Program-made: the position numbers and the translations under genes
Notes under the pieces: generated by a model
The model's database searches: none
Told to the model about the DNA's origin: nothing
Seen by the model: the letters and a program-made list of their open reading frames with translations, nothing else
In this document: positions 1 to 13,057 of the stretch, piece after piece
Position numbering within the stretch: position 1 is the first letter of the stretch
How the letters are laid out: every line of letters starts with the position of its first letter
Assembly (NCBI RefSeq): GCF_040546815.1
Contig: NZ_JBEPOO010000001.1
Location: 744,001 to 808,000, forward strand
DNA length: 64,000 nucleotides
DNA from: Devosia sp. 2618
GTDB lineage: Bacteria; Pseudomonadota; Alphaproteobacteria; Rhizobiales; Devosiaceae
Direction: 5' to 3'

Positions 1-1065
1 GCGATCTACAATTTCGGCCGCAAGGAAGTGGTCGGGTTCCTCGTCAACAACGCGCTCTATTGGCTGGAAAAGTTCCATATCGATGGACTGCGCGTCGATG
101 CTGTCGCTTCCATGCTTTACCTCGATTATTCGCGGCAGCACGGCGAGTGGGTGCCCAACAAGTTTGGCGGCAACCAGAACCTTGAAGCTGTCGAGTTCCT
201 CAAGCGCGTGAATTCGGAAGCGTATCGTCTGCATCCCGGCACGTTCATGATCGCCGAAGAATCCACGTCCTGGCCCGGCGTCAGTGCGCCGGTGCATACG
301 GGCGGGCTGGGCTTCGGGTTCAAGTGGAACATGGGGTTCATGAACGACACGCTGCGCTACATGAGCCGCGAGGCCGTGCATCGCAAGTATCACCACAACG
401 ACATGACGTTCGGCACCGTCTATGCGTTTTCCGAGAACTTCGTGCTGCCGCTGAGCCACGACGAAGTGGTGCATGGCAAGGGCTCGCTGCTCGAGAAAAT
501 GCCGGGCGACGACTGGCAGAAATTTGCCAATCTGCGAGCGTATCTCGCGTTCATGTGGGGGCATCCGGGCAAGAAGCTGTTGTTCATGGGCCAGGAGTTT
601 GCGCAGCGCGAGGAATGGGCCGAGAGCAAGTCGCTCGACTGGTATCTGCTCGATGCGGGCATGCATGAGGGCATGCGCCGGCTCGTGGCCGATCTCAATC
701 TGGCCTATCGCCAACTGCCCGCCTTGCACGAACGCGATTGCGAACCGGACGGGTTTGAGTGGGTGATCGGCAATGATCACGCCAATTCGGTTTTTGCCTG
801 GCTGCGCAAGGCGCCGGGGAGCGATCCGATCCTGGTCGTTTCCAATTTCACGCCGGTGCCACGCAGCGGCTACAAAATTCCCATGCCGATTGCCGGCAAG
901 TGGGTGGAGCGCATCAACACCGATGCGGGTTGGTACTCCGGTTCCAACACAGGCAACCAGGGCGCCGTGGTGGCTCATGCTGTTGAGGGGCAGCATTGGG
1001 CAGCGGAGGCAGAGCTTTATCTGCCGCCGTTATCGACGCTGTTTTTGAAATACGAGCCGGAGTGA
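1..1065 (+). CDS. glgB: 1,4-alpha-glucan branching enzyme GlgB (5' truncated by window)
   Basis: Makes alpha-1,6 branches in glycogen; a cytoplasmic GH13 enzyme. The reading frame is open from base 1, so about 354 C-terminal residues are present and roughly the first half of a ~730-aa protein lies outside the window. Visible GH13 residues are the nucleophile Asp33 in [11 protein letters not shown], the acid Glu86 in MIAEEST, and the transition-state Asp in [10 protein letters not shown] about 121 residues after the nucleophile, the spacing expected for GlgB. The C-terminal all-beta domain is complete. It is the first visible gene of the glycogen cluster, 54 bp ahead of glgC. Confidence 0.96.
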   Translation, partial: AIYNFGRKEVVGFLVNNALYWLEKFHIDGLRVDAVASMLYLDYSRQHGEWVPNKFGGNQNLEAVEFLKRVNSEAYRLHPGTFMIAEESTSWPGVSAPVHTGGLGFGFKWNMGFMNDTLRYMSREAVHRKYHHNDMTFGTVYAFSENFVLPLSHDEVVHGKGSLLEKMPGDDWQKFANLRAYLAFMWGHPGKKLLFMGQEFAQREEWAESKSLDWYLLDAGMHEGMRRLVADLNLAYRQLPALHERDCEPDGFEWVIGNDHANSVFAWLRKAPGSDPILVVSNFTPVPRSGYKIPMPIAGKWVERINTDAGWYSGSNTGNQGAVVAHAVEGQHWAAEAELYLPPLSTLFLKYEPE

Positions 1066-1119
1066 GCCGGCTCGATTGAGATACGTCCCGGACACCGGGC
1101 AGTAGTGGAGGGTTAGAGA

Positions 1120-2387
1120 ATGGCAGACTACAGAGTACCATCGCCGCTGGCCCGCGAGGCCATGGCCTATGTGCTGGCAGGCGGACGTGGCACGCGCCTC
1201 ATGGAGTTGACCGACCGACGCGCCAAGCCGGCCGTCTATTTCGGCGGCAAGTCCCGCATCATCGACTTCGCCTTGTCTAACGCGATCAATTCGGGCATTC
1301 GCCGTATTTCGGTGGCGACCCAGTATCAGGCGCACAGCCTGATCCGCCATCTGTCGCGCGGCTGGAATTTCCTCCGCCCGGAACGTAACGAAAGCTTTGA
1401 CGTGCTGCCCGCCAGCCAGCGTGTGGCCGAGGACATGTGGTATGCCGGCACGGCAGACGCCGTGTACCAGAACATGGATATCATCGAAGATTACGGCGCG
1501 CGCTATATCGTCATTCTGGCGGGCGACCACATCTACAAGATGGACTACGAAATCATGCTGCGCCAGCATGTGGACACCGGGGCCGATGTGACCATCGGGT
1601 GCCTCGAAGTGCCACGTCAGGAGGCCTCGGCCTTTGGCGTGATGCATGTCGACGGGCGCGACCGCGTGGTTGATTTCATCGAAAAGCCAAAAGATCCGCC
1701 GGGCATGCCAGACAAGCCGGACATGGCTCTGGCATCGATGGGCATCTATGTGTTCGAGACGCGCTTCCTGATGGAACAGCTGCGCCGCGACGCCGCGACC
1801 GAAGGCTCCAGCCGCGACTTCGGCAAGGACATCATCCCCTATATCGTCAAGAACGGTACGGCCTGGGCGCATCGCTTCACACGCTCCTGCGTGCGCTCGA
1901 GCAAGGAAGATGTCAGCTACTGGCGCGACGTCGGCACTATCGATGCTTATTGGAAGGCGTCGATCGATCTGACCGACATCCAGCCACAGCTCGATCTTTA
2001 TGATCGCGACTGGCCGATCTGGACCTATGCCGAGATCACGCCACCAGCCAAGTTCGTGCATGATTTTGACGGTCGCCGTGGTTCGGCGGTGAACTCGCTG
2101 GTGTCGGGCGACTGCATCGTTTCGGGCGGTCATCTGCAGCGAACGCTGTTGTCCACCGGCTCGCGTGTTCACTCCTATTCCGTACTCGACGAGGCGGTCG
2201 TGCTGCCTTATTGCGACATCGGGCGGAATGCGCGCCTCAAAAAGGTGGTGATCGACCGCGGGGTGAACATCCCCGAAGGGTTGGTGGTTGGCGAGGACCC
2301 AGAGTTCGATGCCAAGTGGTTCCGCCGCACAGATGACGGCGTGACGCTCATCACCCAGGCTATGATCAACAAATATCTGGCAGGCAG

Positions 2388-2391
<4 letters not shown>
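1120..2391 (+). CDS. glgC: glucose-1-phosphate adenylyltransferase GlgC
   Basis: Makes ADP-glucose from glucose-1-phosphate and ATP, the committed and normally allosteric step of bacterial glycogen synthesis. The 423-aa length is normal. The N-terminal nucleotidyltransferase signature LAGGRGTRL spans residues 19-27, with the activator-site Lys region [12 protein letters not shown] at 33-44. The sugar-phosphate region contains IEKPK, and a C-terminal left-handed beta-helix domain follows. The stop overlaps the glgA start in an ATGA (2388-2391), indicating translational coupling. Confidence 0.97.
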
Positions 2392-5466
<3,075 letters not shown>

Positions 5467-5479
5467 TATCGGAAGACAT

Positions 5480-7495
5480 ATGAAACCCATGCTGGTCCCC
5501 AATGGGGGCAGTATCGAAAACCTCGGCGCGACACTGACCGAGGACGGCGTCAATTTCGCGGTCTACTCGGAGAGCGCCACCAAGATCTGGGTGTCGATTT
5601 TCGACGAGCAGGATCACGAGACCGATCGTTTTGAACTCGACGTGCATCAGGACAATATCCGCGCCGGCCTGATTTCTGGGCTGGGCGGTGGCACGCGCTA
5701 TGGTTTGCGCGCCGATGGTCCTTACGATCCGGATCAGGGCTATTTCTTTGATCCGATGAAGCTGCTGGTCGATCCGTATGCCAAGCGGCTGGATCGGGTT
5801 TTCGTGCGGTCGCCCCGGCTCCGGCTGGATCGGGCGGAGGCGGTCGATACCGCGCCGCTGATCCCCAAGGCCATTGTTGGCGATATGGGCAATGAGAACA
5901 TCCTGCCGCGCAAAAAGGCGCCGGGACTGTTCTATGAAATGAACGTGCGTGGTTACACCATGCGCCATCCCAGCGTGCAGGGACCGCTGCGCGGCACGAT
6001 TGCGGCGCTAACGACGCAGCGGGTGATCGATCATCTCAAATTTATCGGCGTCGATACGCTGCAGCTGATGCCTACGGCTGCCTGGATCGATGAGGGGCAT
6101 TTGCCCGTGCTCGGGCTGACCAATGCCTGGGGCTATAATCCGGTGGCCTATTCGGCGATTGATCCGCGTCTGGCGCCGCGTGGGCCGCAGGAATTGCGGA
6201 TCATGACTGATCTCTACCGCAAGAATGGTATCTCGGTGATCCTTGACGTGGTCTATAACCACACCGGCGAAAGTGATGCCAACGGCCCTATGCTGAGCAT
6301 GATGGGGCTCGACGCCAAGACCTATTACCGGTTCGTCGAAGTCGACGGAAAGCAGCACCTCGTCAACGATACCGGTACTGGCAATACGCTGAAATGCGAT
6401 CATCCGGCGGTGCAGCGACTGGTCATCGATAGCCTGCGTTACTGGGTCGAGGAGATGGGCGTTTCCGGTTTCCGCTTCGATCTGGCCACGGTGCTGGGAC
6501 GTGATCCGGGGTTCGATCCCAATGCTGTCATGCTGCAAAAGATCAAGGCCGACCCAGTGCTGAGCCAGTGCATTCTGGTGGCAGAACCGTGGGATCCGGG
6601 TCCAGGCGGCTATGCTTTGGGCCAGTTTGGCAAGGAATTTAAAGAGCACAACGACACCTATCGCGACGAAGTGCGCGAGTTCTGGCGTGGCGAGGGCGGC
6701 AAGATCGGTGCGCTCGCCGGCAAGGTTGCGGGCTCTGCCGAGATTTTCGACCATGCGGGGCGCAAACCCAGCCACGGCGTCAACATGCTGGCGGTGCATG
6801 ATGGTTTCACGCTGCGCGATCTGGTGAGCTACCAGAACAAGCATAACGAGGCCAATGGCGAGAACAACAATGACGGCCACAACCACAATGCGTCGTGGAA
6901 CTGTGGCGTCGAAGGCGAAACCGACGATGAGGGTATCGTCGCGGCGCGCAAACGCGACGTCCGCGCCATGTTGGCAACGCTGTTCCTGTCACGCGGCGTG
7001 CCGCTATTGCAGCAGGGCGACGAAATGTTCCGCACGCAGCTGGGCAACAACAATGCCTATGCGCAGGACAATGAAATCACCTGGCTCGATTGGGAACATA
7101 GCGATGGCGACATGGTCGACTTCGTGGCCTCGATCAACAAGTTCCGCAAGGCCCACACGGCGCTGACGCATGACCATTTCCTGACGGGTCAGGACAAGAA
7201 TGGCGTGCGCGATGTGGTGTGGCTGCATCCCGATGGGCGCGAGATGAACGAAGGCGATTGGGGCGACTCTGGCGCCTCGGTGCTCGGCATGCATCTGCGC
7301 AACAAGGACGATGAAGTGCTGGTCTGGTTCAACCGCCGCACGGAGCCTGTCGTAGCGCGGTTGCCGGACGGCGATTGGTCGGTCGGTACGCAGTCGGACA
7401 ATCTGGCGACCGTTGCGGTATCTGATGGCACGGCGACGCTGACGCCACGCTCGGTGGTTGCGCTGGTGCGGAGCGGCACGGAAGCGGCGGGTTGA
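5480..7495 (+). CDS. glgX: glycogen debranching enzyme GlgX
   Basis: Hydrolyses alpha-1,6 branches of phosphorylase-limited glycogen; GH13. An open frame extends upstream to 5339, but the ATG at 5480 is preferred: it has a GGAAG Shine-Dalgarno site, follows the pgm stop by 13 bp, and gives 671 aa, close to known GlgX. The N-terminal CBM48-like domain is followed by the GH13 barrel with Asp334 (GFRFDLATVLG), Glu369 (VAEPWD) and Asp441 (AVHDGFTL), matching the spacing of the E. coli enzyme. It is the last gene of the glycogen cluster. Confidence 0.95.
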   Translation: MKPMLVPNGGSIENLGATLTEDGVNFAVYSESATKIWVSIFDEQDHETDRFELDVHQDNIRAGLISGLGGGTRYGLRADGPYDPDQGYFFDPMKLLVDPYAKRLDRVFVRSPRLRLDRAEAVDTAPLIPKAIVGDMGNENILPRKKAPGLFYEMNVRGYTMRHPSVQGPLRGTIAALTTQRVIDHLKFIGVDTLQLMPTAAWIDEGHLPVLGLTNAWGYNPVAYSAIDPRLAPRGPQELRIMTDLYRKNGISVILDVVYNHTGESDANGPMLSMMGLDAKTYYRFVEVDGKQHLVNDTGTGNTLKCDHPAVQRLVIDSLRYWVEEMGVSGFRFDLATVLGRDPGFDPNAVMLQKIKADPVLSQCILVAEPWDPGPGGYALGQFGKEFKEHNDTYRDEVREFWRGEGGKIGALAGKVAGSAEIFDHAGRKPSHGVNMLAVHDGFTLRDLVSYQNKHNEANGENNNDGHNHNASWNCGVEGETDDEGIVAARKRDVRAMLATLFLSRGVPLLQQGDEMFRTQLGNNNAYAQDNEITWLDWEHSDGDMVDFVASINKFRKAHTALTHDHFLTGQDKNGVRDVVWLHPDGREMNEGDWGDSGASVLGMHLRNKDDEVLVWFNRRTEPVVARLPDGDWSVGTQSDNLATVAVSDGTATLTPRSVVALVRSGTEAAG

Positions 7496-7512
7496 GGTTT
7501 TAGACCTCAACC
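7490..7512. terminator. hairpin between convergent glgX and GNAT genes
   Basis: A perfect 9-bp stem (GGTTGAGGT / ACCTCAACC) with a 5-nt loop overlaps both the glgX stop codon and the stop codon of the opposing GNAT gene. There is no real T-tract on either side, so its role as a two-way terminator is inferred. Confidence 0.4.
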
Positions 7513-7961
7513 ATGCCAAGCCGCGCATAAAGGCGGCGCGCCGGTTGTTCTTCGGTCTCAACCTTGAGATCGACATGGGACGAACCGCGCGCCGCAAACA
7601 GACCAAAGACGTGCAGCATCAGCGCTGCCCCCAGGCCCTTGCCCCGAAACTGAGGGGCGACGGCGAGGTCTTTGATGAAATCCCCAGTCCAGCATTGAAC
7701 GAAACCCGCAACCTGGCCGTCCTCGGTTATGGCCGGGACACAGAGGGCCGGATCGAACTCGGAGTCTGTCGTCAGATTGCCGTACCAGTCTTCGCGCGCC
7801 GCGACCAAGCCGGGGAAGGCAGCCTCCAGCACAGCATGGATCCGGCTTGGCTCGACGGCATCAAAGCGTTCGGGGGTGATCCCCGGTGGCCAGACGGGCG
7901 CGGGAATGGGCGTATCGAGACGCTTGCGCAGCCGCAGGTGAGGGCGGACCGTCGTGCTCAC
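7500..7961 (-). CDS. GNAT-family N-acetyltransferase
   Basis: A 153-aa putative acyl-CoA-dependent acetyltransferase with unknown substrate. The acetyl-CoA-binding motif [15 protein letters not shown] (Q-x-x-G-x-G/A type) lies in the C-terminal half, followed by a RLYARLGM segment typical of the family. Its ATG overlaps the ureG stop by 4 bp, so it is probably the last gene of the urease cluster and co-translated with UreG. A direct role in urease assembly is not established. Confidence is high for the family and low for the role. Confidence 0.8.
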   Translation of the reverse strand: MSTTVRPHLRLRKRLDTPIPAPVWPPGITPERFDAVEPSRIHAVLEAAFPGLVAAREDWYGNLTTDSEFDPALCVPAITEDGQVAGFVQCWTGDFIKDLAVAPQFRGKGLGAALMLHVFGLFAARGSSHVDLKVETEEQPARRLYARLGMVEV

Positions 7962-8590
7962 TCGGCCGCCTGCGTATCGACGAAACCGCCAGCGCGCTCG
8001 ATATAGGCGATGATCTGGTCGAGGCTTTCGCGGCGCAGTAGGTCGGTGAAAATATAGGGCCGGCCTTGGCGCACTTTTTGCGTGTCGCTTTCCATCACTT
8101 CGAGGCTCGCACCCACATAGGGGGCGAGATCGGTGTGGGTGATGACCAGAAGGTCAGAGCGGGAAATCGCGGGGCCACCTTTGCGCGGAATCTTTTCGCC
8201 CTGCGCCACCGAGATCACGTAGATGGTGAGGTCCGCCAGGTCTGGCGAGAAGGTGGCCGCGAGGTTGTCGCCGCCGCTTTCGATCAGGATGATGTCGAGA
8301 TCGGGGAATTTGCGGTTGAGGTCGTCGATAGCTGCCAGATTGAGCGAGGCGTCTTCGCGAATGGCGGTGTGGGGGCAGCCTCCGGTTTCGACGCCAACGA
8401 TGCGGTCTTCGGAGATGGCCTGCACACGGGCGAGGATCAGGGCGTCTTCGCGGGTGTAAATGTCATTGGTGACGACGGCCATCGAGTAGCTGTCGCGCAT
8501 CGCCTTGAGCAGCATTTCGCAGAGGGTCGTCTTGCCCGACCCAACGGGACCGCCGATGCCAATCCTGAGTGGTCCGTTTAGTGACTTCAC
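7958..8590 (-). CDS. ureG: urease accessory GTPase UreG
   Basis: SIMIBI-class GTPase that powers nickel delivery into urease with UreD, UreF and UreE. It is 210 aa, normal length. The P-loop GPVGSGKT spans residues 14-21. The nickel-binding Cys-Pro-His motif ([11 protein letters not shown]) and the IESGGDNL and TIYVISVA segments are present. It overlaps the preceding membrane-protein gene and the following GNAT gene by 4 bp each, giving tight translational coupling. Confidence 0.97.
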   Translation of the reverse strand: MKSLNGPLRIGIGGPVGSGKTTLCEMLLKAMRDSYSMAVVTNDIYTREDALILARVQAISEDRIVGVETGGCPHTAIREDASLNLAAIDDLNRKFPDLDIILIESGGDNLAATFSPDLADLTIYVISVAQGEKIPRKGGPAISRSDLLVITHTDLAPYVGASLEVMESDTQKVRQGRPYIFTDLLRRESLDQIIAYIERAGGFVDTQAAE

Positions 8591-9018
8591 AGCAACCTCA
8601 TAATGGCGAGTGCGACAAAGCCTGCGCCGATGAACAGGCAGACGGGCGAGTATACACGGCGGTCATTGAGCCGGAAATTGGGCTCGGGCGTCTGCGCAGC
8701 CCACCATGGCGTATAGCCAACAATGCCGCGCGCCAGAAACACCAGGCCGAAGCCAAAGCCGATAATGGTCAGCAACTGCCCACCGCCATCATGATCGGCC
8801 AGCGCCAGTGCCAACACGCCGGCAGCAAGGGTGAAGGCCGCGATAGCGAATGAGGCGAGCTTTGGCGGCATGCGCTCGACGCCAGCAGTGCCAACGACGG
8901 TTTGCGCGAGCAGCCTTTCGCTGCGGATCGGCCAGGTGCGCCCGATGGACCACAGCAGATGTGCGGTGGCTACGGCCAGCAAGGCGATGAACATGAAAGC
9001 GGCAATCAGCATGCTCAT
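8587..9018 (-). CDS. DUF3995-like integral membrane protein in urease operon
   Basis: A 143-aa protein with about four hydrophobic membrane segments, resembling the DUF3995 family; function unknown. The ATG at 9018 is chosen because it overlaps the ureF stop as ATGA, and its own stop overlaps the ureG start the same way. Longer open sequence upstream lies inside ureF and looks non-coding. Its position wedged between ureF and ureG with coupled overlaps suggests long-standing co-expression with the urease maturation genes. A link to nickel or urea is speculative. Confidence 0.75.
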   Translation of the reverse strand: MSMLIAAFMFIALLAVATAHLLWSIGRTWPIRSERLLAQTVVGTAGVERMPPKLASFAIAAFTLAAGVLALALADHDGGGQLLTIIGFGFGLVFLARGIVGYTPWWAAQTPEPNFRLNDRRVYSPVCLFIGAGFVALAIMRLL

Positions 9019-9677
9019 GAGCGGAATATTCTCGTCGTCAGTGTTTCGTGGGTCATTTGGGCAATATCGGCGGCGTAGGCCACCGAGCCAATATCGTCCA
9101 GTGTGGCATGCTGGCACAGCGCGGCCATTTTCGCCACCACCGGTTCAAGGTCGGCCATGATCGCGAGGCCATCTGACTGGCCGATGGGGACAAGCCGCAC
9201 GGCAACCGAGACCTGGCTGTGAATCGTGGCGGTCAAAAAAGCGAGCAGCGCGTCGGCGAGGTCGATCTGGTGCCCGGCGGCGATTGCACCGACCGCAATA
9301 GGGTAGGGGCAAGGCTGGGGCAGGTTGGCGAGCACTGGGGTGGGCCACGCTTTGGCGGCACTGGCAAAGGCTGCGCCGGTTATGGTGGTTTCGTCGTGAC
9401 GTTCGCGCGCTGGTGTTAGAGCAAGGCAGAGGTCGGCGAGGTCGCGGAGTGCGGTCGGGTCGTTCGCGGCGCGGTGGGCGTGGGCGAAGAGGATCGCGTC
9501 TGTGCGGAGGCTCCCGTGTTCAAGGACGCCGCCGATCCAGTCCTGCGTCGTGGCGCGGTCATGGACGGTGCCGGCGACGATGGCTGTTTCGAGGCCCGCC
9601 GACCAGGCAAAGGCGCCGACCGGGAAGGCGGGCGATAGCCAGGTCAGGAGTTTTTGGAGTGTCGCGGGTTCGGTCAT
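9015..9677 (-). CDS. ureF: urease accessory protein UreF
   Basis: All-helical partner of UreD and UreG that promotes nickel loading of the urease active site. It is 220 aa, as expected. The N-terminal [21 protein letters not shown] and C-terminal TRIFRS segments are typical of UreF. It overlaps ureE by 4 bp and the DUF3995-like gene by 4 bp. Confidence 0.94.
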   Translation of the reverse strand: MTEPATLQKLLTWLSPAFPVGAFAWSAGLETAIVAGTVHDRATTQDWIGGVLEHGSLRTDAILFAHAHRAANDPTALRDLADLCLALTPARERHDETTITGAAFASAAKAWPTPVLANLPQPCPYPIAVGAIAAGHQIDLADALLAFLTATIHSQVSVAVRLVPIGQSDGLAIMADLEPVVAKMAALCQHATLDDIGSVAYAADIAQMTHETLTTRIFRS

Positions 9678-10138
9678 CGTGCGAGCAGGGCGTGTCCGCT
9701 ATCGCCATGGCTGTGATAGGCACCATGCTCGGCAAAAAATGGTTCGGTGACATTGCTGACGGTGGCACCGAGACCTTCAAGCATGGTCTTGAGCACGTGG
9801 TCTCGCTTGATCAGGATGCGGCCGGCTTCTAGCTGCGCCGAGGTGTGGCGATTGCCGATGTGCCAGGCAAGGCGCACCAGATGGGCCGTGTCGCGGCCGC
9901 GCACGTCGTAGAGCAGCTCTTCCGCCGCGACGATCGCTGCGAAGCGTCCGTCTTCGAGTTCGAGAGCGCTGCCGGGTTCGAGCGTTATGGTCTGCGGGAA
10001 ATCCACCATGACCTCATCGCCACCGGCGAGGCGCAACAGCTTGCGGCGCAGGCGGCGCTCGGAATGATCGAGAGTGATGGTGTCGTAAGGCTGGCCGCGG
10101 CCATGGTCAGGCGGAAAAAGGGCGACGCAACGCAGCAT
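9674..10138 (-). CDS. ureE: urease accessory metallochaperone UreE
   Basis: Nickel chaperone that hands Ni to UreG and urease. It is 154 aa. The C-terminal metal-binding core has GNRHTSAQ and the [12 protein letters not shown] helix. The tail holds only a few histidines ([12 protein letters not shown]) rather than a long poly-His stretch. Its ATG is 27 bp downstream of the second of two paralogous membrane-protein genes, and its stop overlaps ureF. Confidence 0.93.
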   Translation of the reverse strand: MLRCVALFPPDHGRGQPYDTITLDHSERRLRRKLLRLAGGDEVMVDFPQTITLEPGSALELEDGRFAAIVAAEELLYDVRGRDTAHLVRLAWHIGNRHTSAQLEAGRILIKRDHVLKTMLEGLGATVSNVTEPFFAEHGAYHSHGDSGHALLAR

Positions 10139-10165
10139 TAGGCCTCAGCAGTGTCTGTGGTCCGA

Positions 10166-10753
10166 TCAGATGACCGTATAGAAAAACCGGCTGATCAAAT
10201 AGGCCTGATAGCCGATATGCACGAAGACCGCGCCGATATGGATGCGCCTGTTGGTGCTGGATATGGCGAGGGCGCAAAGCAGCAGGCCGAACGGCACCTG
10301 AATGAAATAATCGAGCCCGAACTTGTCCCAGTAAGCGCCACCCTTGATGAGGGTGTCGATGGCGTCGAGCACGAAAGTCGCGGCAAACAGGCCGAAGAAC
10401 CATTTGCGGCGCTTGATGAAGAAGTCCTCATAGCCATCGTATTCGCCCACATTGTCGGGCGACAGCATGGCAGCAATCAGGAACAGGGTGATCGCGTAGA
10501 CGATCAGGAACAGCGTGATGCCAAAGCTCCACTGTTCCAGCCGGAACAGCGCGAATTCCCACCACCAGAACAGCACCAGCTCCACCAGGATAGAGAATAT
10601 CCACAGCAGGTGCAGGACCGAAATCTTATAGCGATTGGGGTGCTGGATCATTCCGGCGACGGTCATCAGCAACCGGGTCATGCCCAGACCGATGATCATG
10701 CCCATAACGATGCGGACATGGGGGAAAAGTTCGGCCGGACCTAGTTCGTGCAT
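10166..10753 (-). CDS. integral membrane protein, tandem paralogue B
   Basis: A 195-aa protein with about five predicted membrane segments and no recognised family. It is clearly homologous along its whole length to the neighbouring gene at 10826-11413: shared blocks include LLMTVAG, KISVLHLLW, VLFWWWEFAL, YEDFF and RRKWFFGLFA. The copies have diverged in the C-terminal quarter. The pair arose by tandem duplication and sits between ureC and ureE. The Trp-rich WWWEF and RRKWFF motifs are distinctive. Function is unknown. Confidence 0.75.
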   Translation of the reverse strand: MHELGPAELFPHVRIVMGMIIGLGMTRLLMTVAGMIQHPNRYKISVLHLLWIFSILVELVLFWWWEFALFRLEQWSFGITLFLIVYAITLFLIAAMLSPDNVGEYDGYEDFFIKRRKWFFGLFAATFVLDAIDTLIKGGAYWDKFGLDYFIQVPFGLLLCALAISSTNRRIHIGAVFVHIGYQAYLISRFFYTVI

Positions 10754-10825
10754 TGATGGCTTTGGAACGCGTTGATGATCTTGCCCTAAGTAAGCACGGC
10801 AGCAGGGTTTTCTCCAAGCGTTCTG

Positions 10826-11413
10826 CTAGGAGAAAATCGTGAAATATCGGCCCATTAGAAAGAGTTGGTAAGCGAAGTGTGTGCCGACGATGGCCAGATG
10901 CACGCCTCGGTTGGAGCTGGTGAAGCCGATCAGGCAGACGATGAGGCCGGCCGGGGACTGCAGGATATAGCCCGGGCCCATCAATGCCAGATGGTCGGAG
11001 CCCTTCATTACCGTATCGATGACATCGAGCACTGCGACCACGGCGAAGAGGCCGAAGAACCACTTGCGACGCTTGAGAAAGAAATCCTCGTAGCCTTCGT
11101 AGTCCGAGACACTGTCGGGCGAGAGCACGGCGGCGAGCAGGAACAGGCAGATGGCGTAGGTTATCAGGAAGAAGGTGGTCGCAAACGTCCAGACCTGGAG
11201 GTGATAGAGGGCGAACTCCCACCACCAGAACAGGACCAGTTCGATCACAAGCGAGACGACCCACAGTAGATGCAGGACCGAAATCTTGGCGCGTGTCGGA
11301 TGCTGAATGATGCCGGCAACGGTCATCAGCAATCTGGCCATACCGAGCCCGATGATGGTGCCGAGAAGGATCCTGACATGCGGGAAGATTTCGGCCGGGC
11401 TGATATGATCCAT
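10826..11413 (-). CDS. integral membrane protein, tandem paralogue A
   Basis: A 195-aa membrane protein, the same length as its downstream paralogue and roughly 55-60% identical by eye. It has hydrophobic segments around residues 14-33, 45-64, 78-98, 118-135 and 150-168. The central conserved loop is YEGYEDFFLKRRKWFFGLFA. It starts 5 bp after the end of the MliC-like gene. No enzymatic motif is visible and function is unknown. Confidence 0.75.
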   Translation of the reverse strand: MDHISPAEIFPHVRILLGTIIGLGMARLLMTVAGIIQHPTRAKISVLHLLWVVSLVIELVLFWWWEFALYHLQVWTFATTFFLITYAICLFLLAAVLSPDSVSDYEGYEDFFLKRRKWFFGLFAVVAVLDVIDTVMKGSDHLALMGPGYILQSPAGLIVCLIGFTSSNRGVHLAIVGTHFAYQLFLMGRYFTIFS

Positions 11414-11418
11414 GGACG

Positions 11419-11802
11419 CTATGGAGTGTTGATAATCTCCGAGCAGGTAAGCACAGGTTCTGCGTCTTCGCCAAGCGTGGCGTCATAGAGGCCGGATTCT
11501 ATTCCTGCATTCCACCAGATCCACTTGCCGGATGCATAGCGCGCGCCAGACGCTGAGATCACCGAGGCAAACAGCAGCGGCTCGGCTTCTTCGAGCACTG
11601 GAACGATGGCGAGGAAATTGGGCGCCGCATTGATATAGGTGACGACTAGCGGTGCTTCTGCGCCGCATTCGTAGCTCACAATGTGGCGTTCCAGATCGCC
11701 TGAGCCGATCTGAAGTTGCAGCGATGATTCCACGGCATTGGCGGCGATTGGCGTCAGCAGCATGGCGGCCATGGCTGTCGCGATCATGGGGTATTTCATC
11801 AT
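11419..11802 (-). CDS. secreted MliC-like (C-type lysozyme inhibitor fold) protein
   Basis: About 127 aa with a signal peptide ending near ANA/VESS. The mature part has a Cys pair (YECGAEAP ... LTCSEI) and the SASGARYASGKWIWWNAG block, which resembles the SGxxY...W signature of the MliC/PliC lysozyme-inhibitor family. The two adjacent ATGs at 11802 and 11799 follow GAGGAG; the second has the better spacing and may be used. A longer frame to 11832 has no ribosome site. Its place inside a urease cluster is odd; an envelope-protection role is inferred from the fold only. Confidence 0.65.
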   Translation of the reverse strand: MMKYPMIATAMAAMLLTPIAANAVESSLQLQIGSGDLERHIVSYECGAEAPLVVTYINAAPNFLAIVPVLEEAEPLLFASVISASGARYASGKWIWWNAGIESGLYDATLGEDAEPVLTCSEIINTP

Positions 11803-11876
11803 TAGCTCCTCAGATTTGCGCGTGTGGCACACCCTAGTGGCAATAGTGGTGATCGTACGGCGGGTGTCCAGATCGG

Positions 11877-13001
11877 TCAGGCAAGGCTCAACAGATAGAG
11901 TTCGCCGGGTATCGGCAGGTTACGCTCCTGGCGGATGGCGATGGCCTGTTGCTGGACGATATGCAGGCCATGTTGCGATGAGATGTCGGCCACATAGGCG
12001 GGCGGGTGGCCGAAGCGGCCGGATGAGCGCAACGCTAGGTCGTGGCCTTCGGCGGTTTCGACCGTGAACGCGAAGAGACCATTTGGGGAGAGGCGGCTGG
12101 CGACGGCGGCAAAGCTCGCGTCGAGCGCACCGACATAGATGAAGACGTCGGCGGCGGTGATGAGATCGTAGGGGCCGGCAAGTTCGGGATCGGCGGCCAG
12201 AACGGTGGTGACGTCGCCGGTGCGCAAGTGGCGGTAGATATTGCGGTCGCGGGCTTTGCGGACCATTTGGTGGGAGATGTCGATGCCGTCCATTTCGGGC
12301 ACCAGATCGTGTAGGGCGGCGCCGACAAGGCCTGTGCCGCAGCCCAGATCGAGCAGGTTGCGGATCGGGTTTGTGGCGGCAGACTGGATGACGATTTCGC
12401 GGATGGTTTCGGGCACGTGATATTCGAGCGTGCCGGTCAGGTGTTCGTCGAACTGGTCCGCATAGGTGTCGAAGAGTTCGGGCACGTAGCTGGTCGAGGT
12501 CGCGGTGTTTTCGCCGGAAAGGGCGGCGATCATGTGGGCGGAATATTTGTCGTAGGGCAGGATGGAAAGGGTCTTGCGGAAGCTTTTGAGCGCTTCGGCG
12601 CGATTGCCCATATCGAGTTGCGCCTGGGCCAGGCCGCGAAACGCGGTGCCGTCTTTTGGCCGAATGGCGAGGGCCTGTTTGTAGGCGGAGACAGCCTCGG
12701 CGGGTTGCTTTCCGGCGTTGAGCGCGTCGCCAAGCTCGAGCAGCAATTCCATTGAACGTGGACCATTGGCGAGCGCATGCGACAGGGCGCCGATGGCGAT
12801 GGTGGGTGTGCCCGTCTGCATGGCCAGCGAGGCCATCAGGCGCAGGGCGCCGACGTGGTTGGGCTCGGCCTGGACGATTGCCGCAACGCCCTGGGCCGCC
12901 TGATCGATATTGCCGGACTGACGCAGCATGCGCAGTTCTGCGAGCGCCTTGTCGATCTGGAGCATGCGGATCGGATCGGTGTTGGCGCTCGGTTTGGGCA
13001 T
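11877..13001 (-). CDS. TPR-repeat SAM-dependent methyltransferase
   Basis: A 374-aa two-part protein. Residues ~15-150 form tetratricopeptide repeats (for example ELGDALNAGKQPAEAVSAYK and GLAQAQLDMGNRAEALKSF). Residues ~190-370 form a class I methyltransferase with the SAM motif LLDLGCGTGLVGAAL and acidic motif DGIDIS. The target is unknown; TPRs usually present a protein partner. It lies 56 bp downstream of ureC and is separated from the next gene by 74 bp. No known urease pathway step needs it. Confidence 0.8.
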   Translation of the reverse strand: MPKPSANTDPIRMLQIDKALAELRMLRQSGNIDQAAQGVAAIVQAEPNHVGALRLMASLAMQTGTPTIAIGALSHALANGPRSMELLLELGDALNAGKQPAEAVSAYKQALAIRPKDGTAFRGLAQAQLDMGNRAEALKSFRKTLSILPYDKYSAHMIAALSGENTATSTSYVPELFDTYADQFDEHLTGTLEYHVPETIREIVIQSAATNPIRNLLDLGCGTGLVGAALHDLVPEMDGIDISHQMVRKARDRNIYRHLRTGDVTTVLAADPELAGPYDLITAADVFIYVGALDASFAAVASRLSPNGLFAFTVETAEGHDLALRSSGRFGHPPAYVADISSQHGLHIVQQQAIAIRQERNLPIPGELYLLSLA

Positions 13002-13057
13002 CGAAAACTCCTCGCCGCCACGTTAGTTGCGGCGAGGCTGCGTCGCAACCGTGCCGG

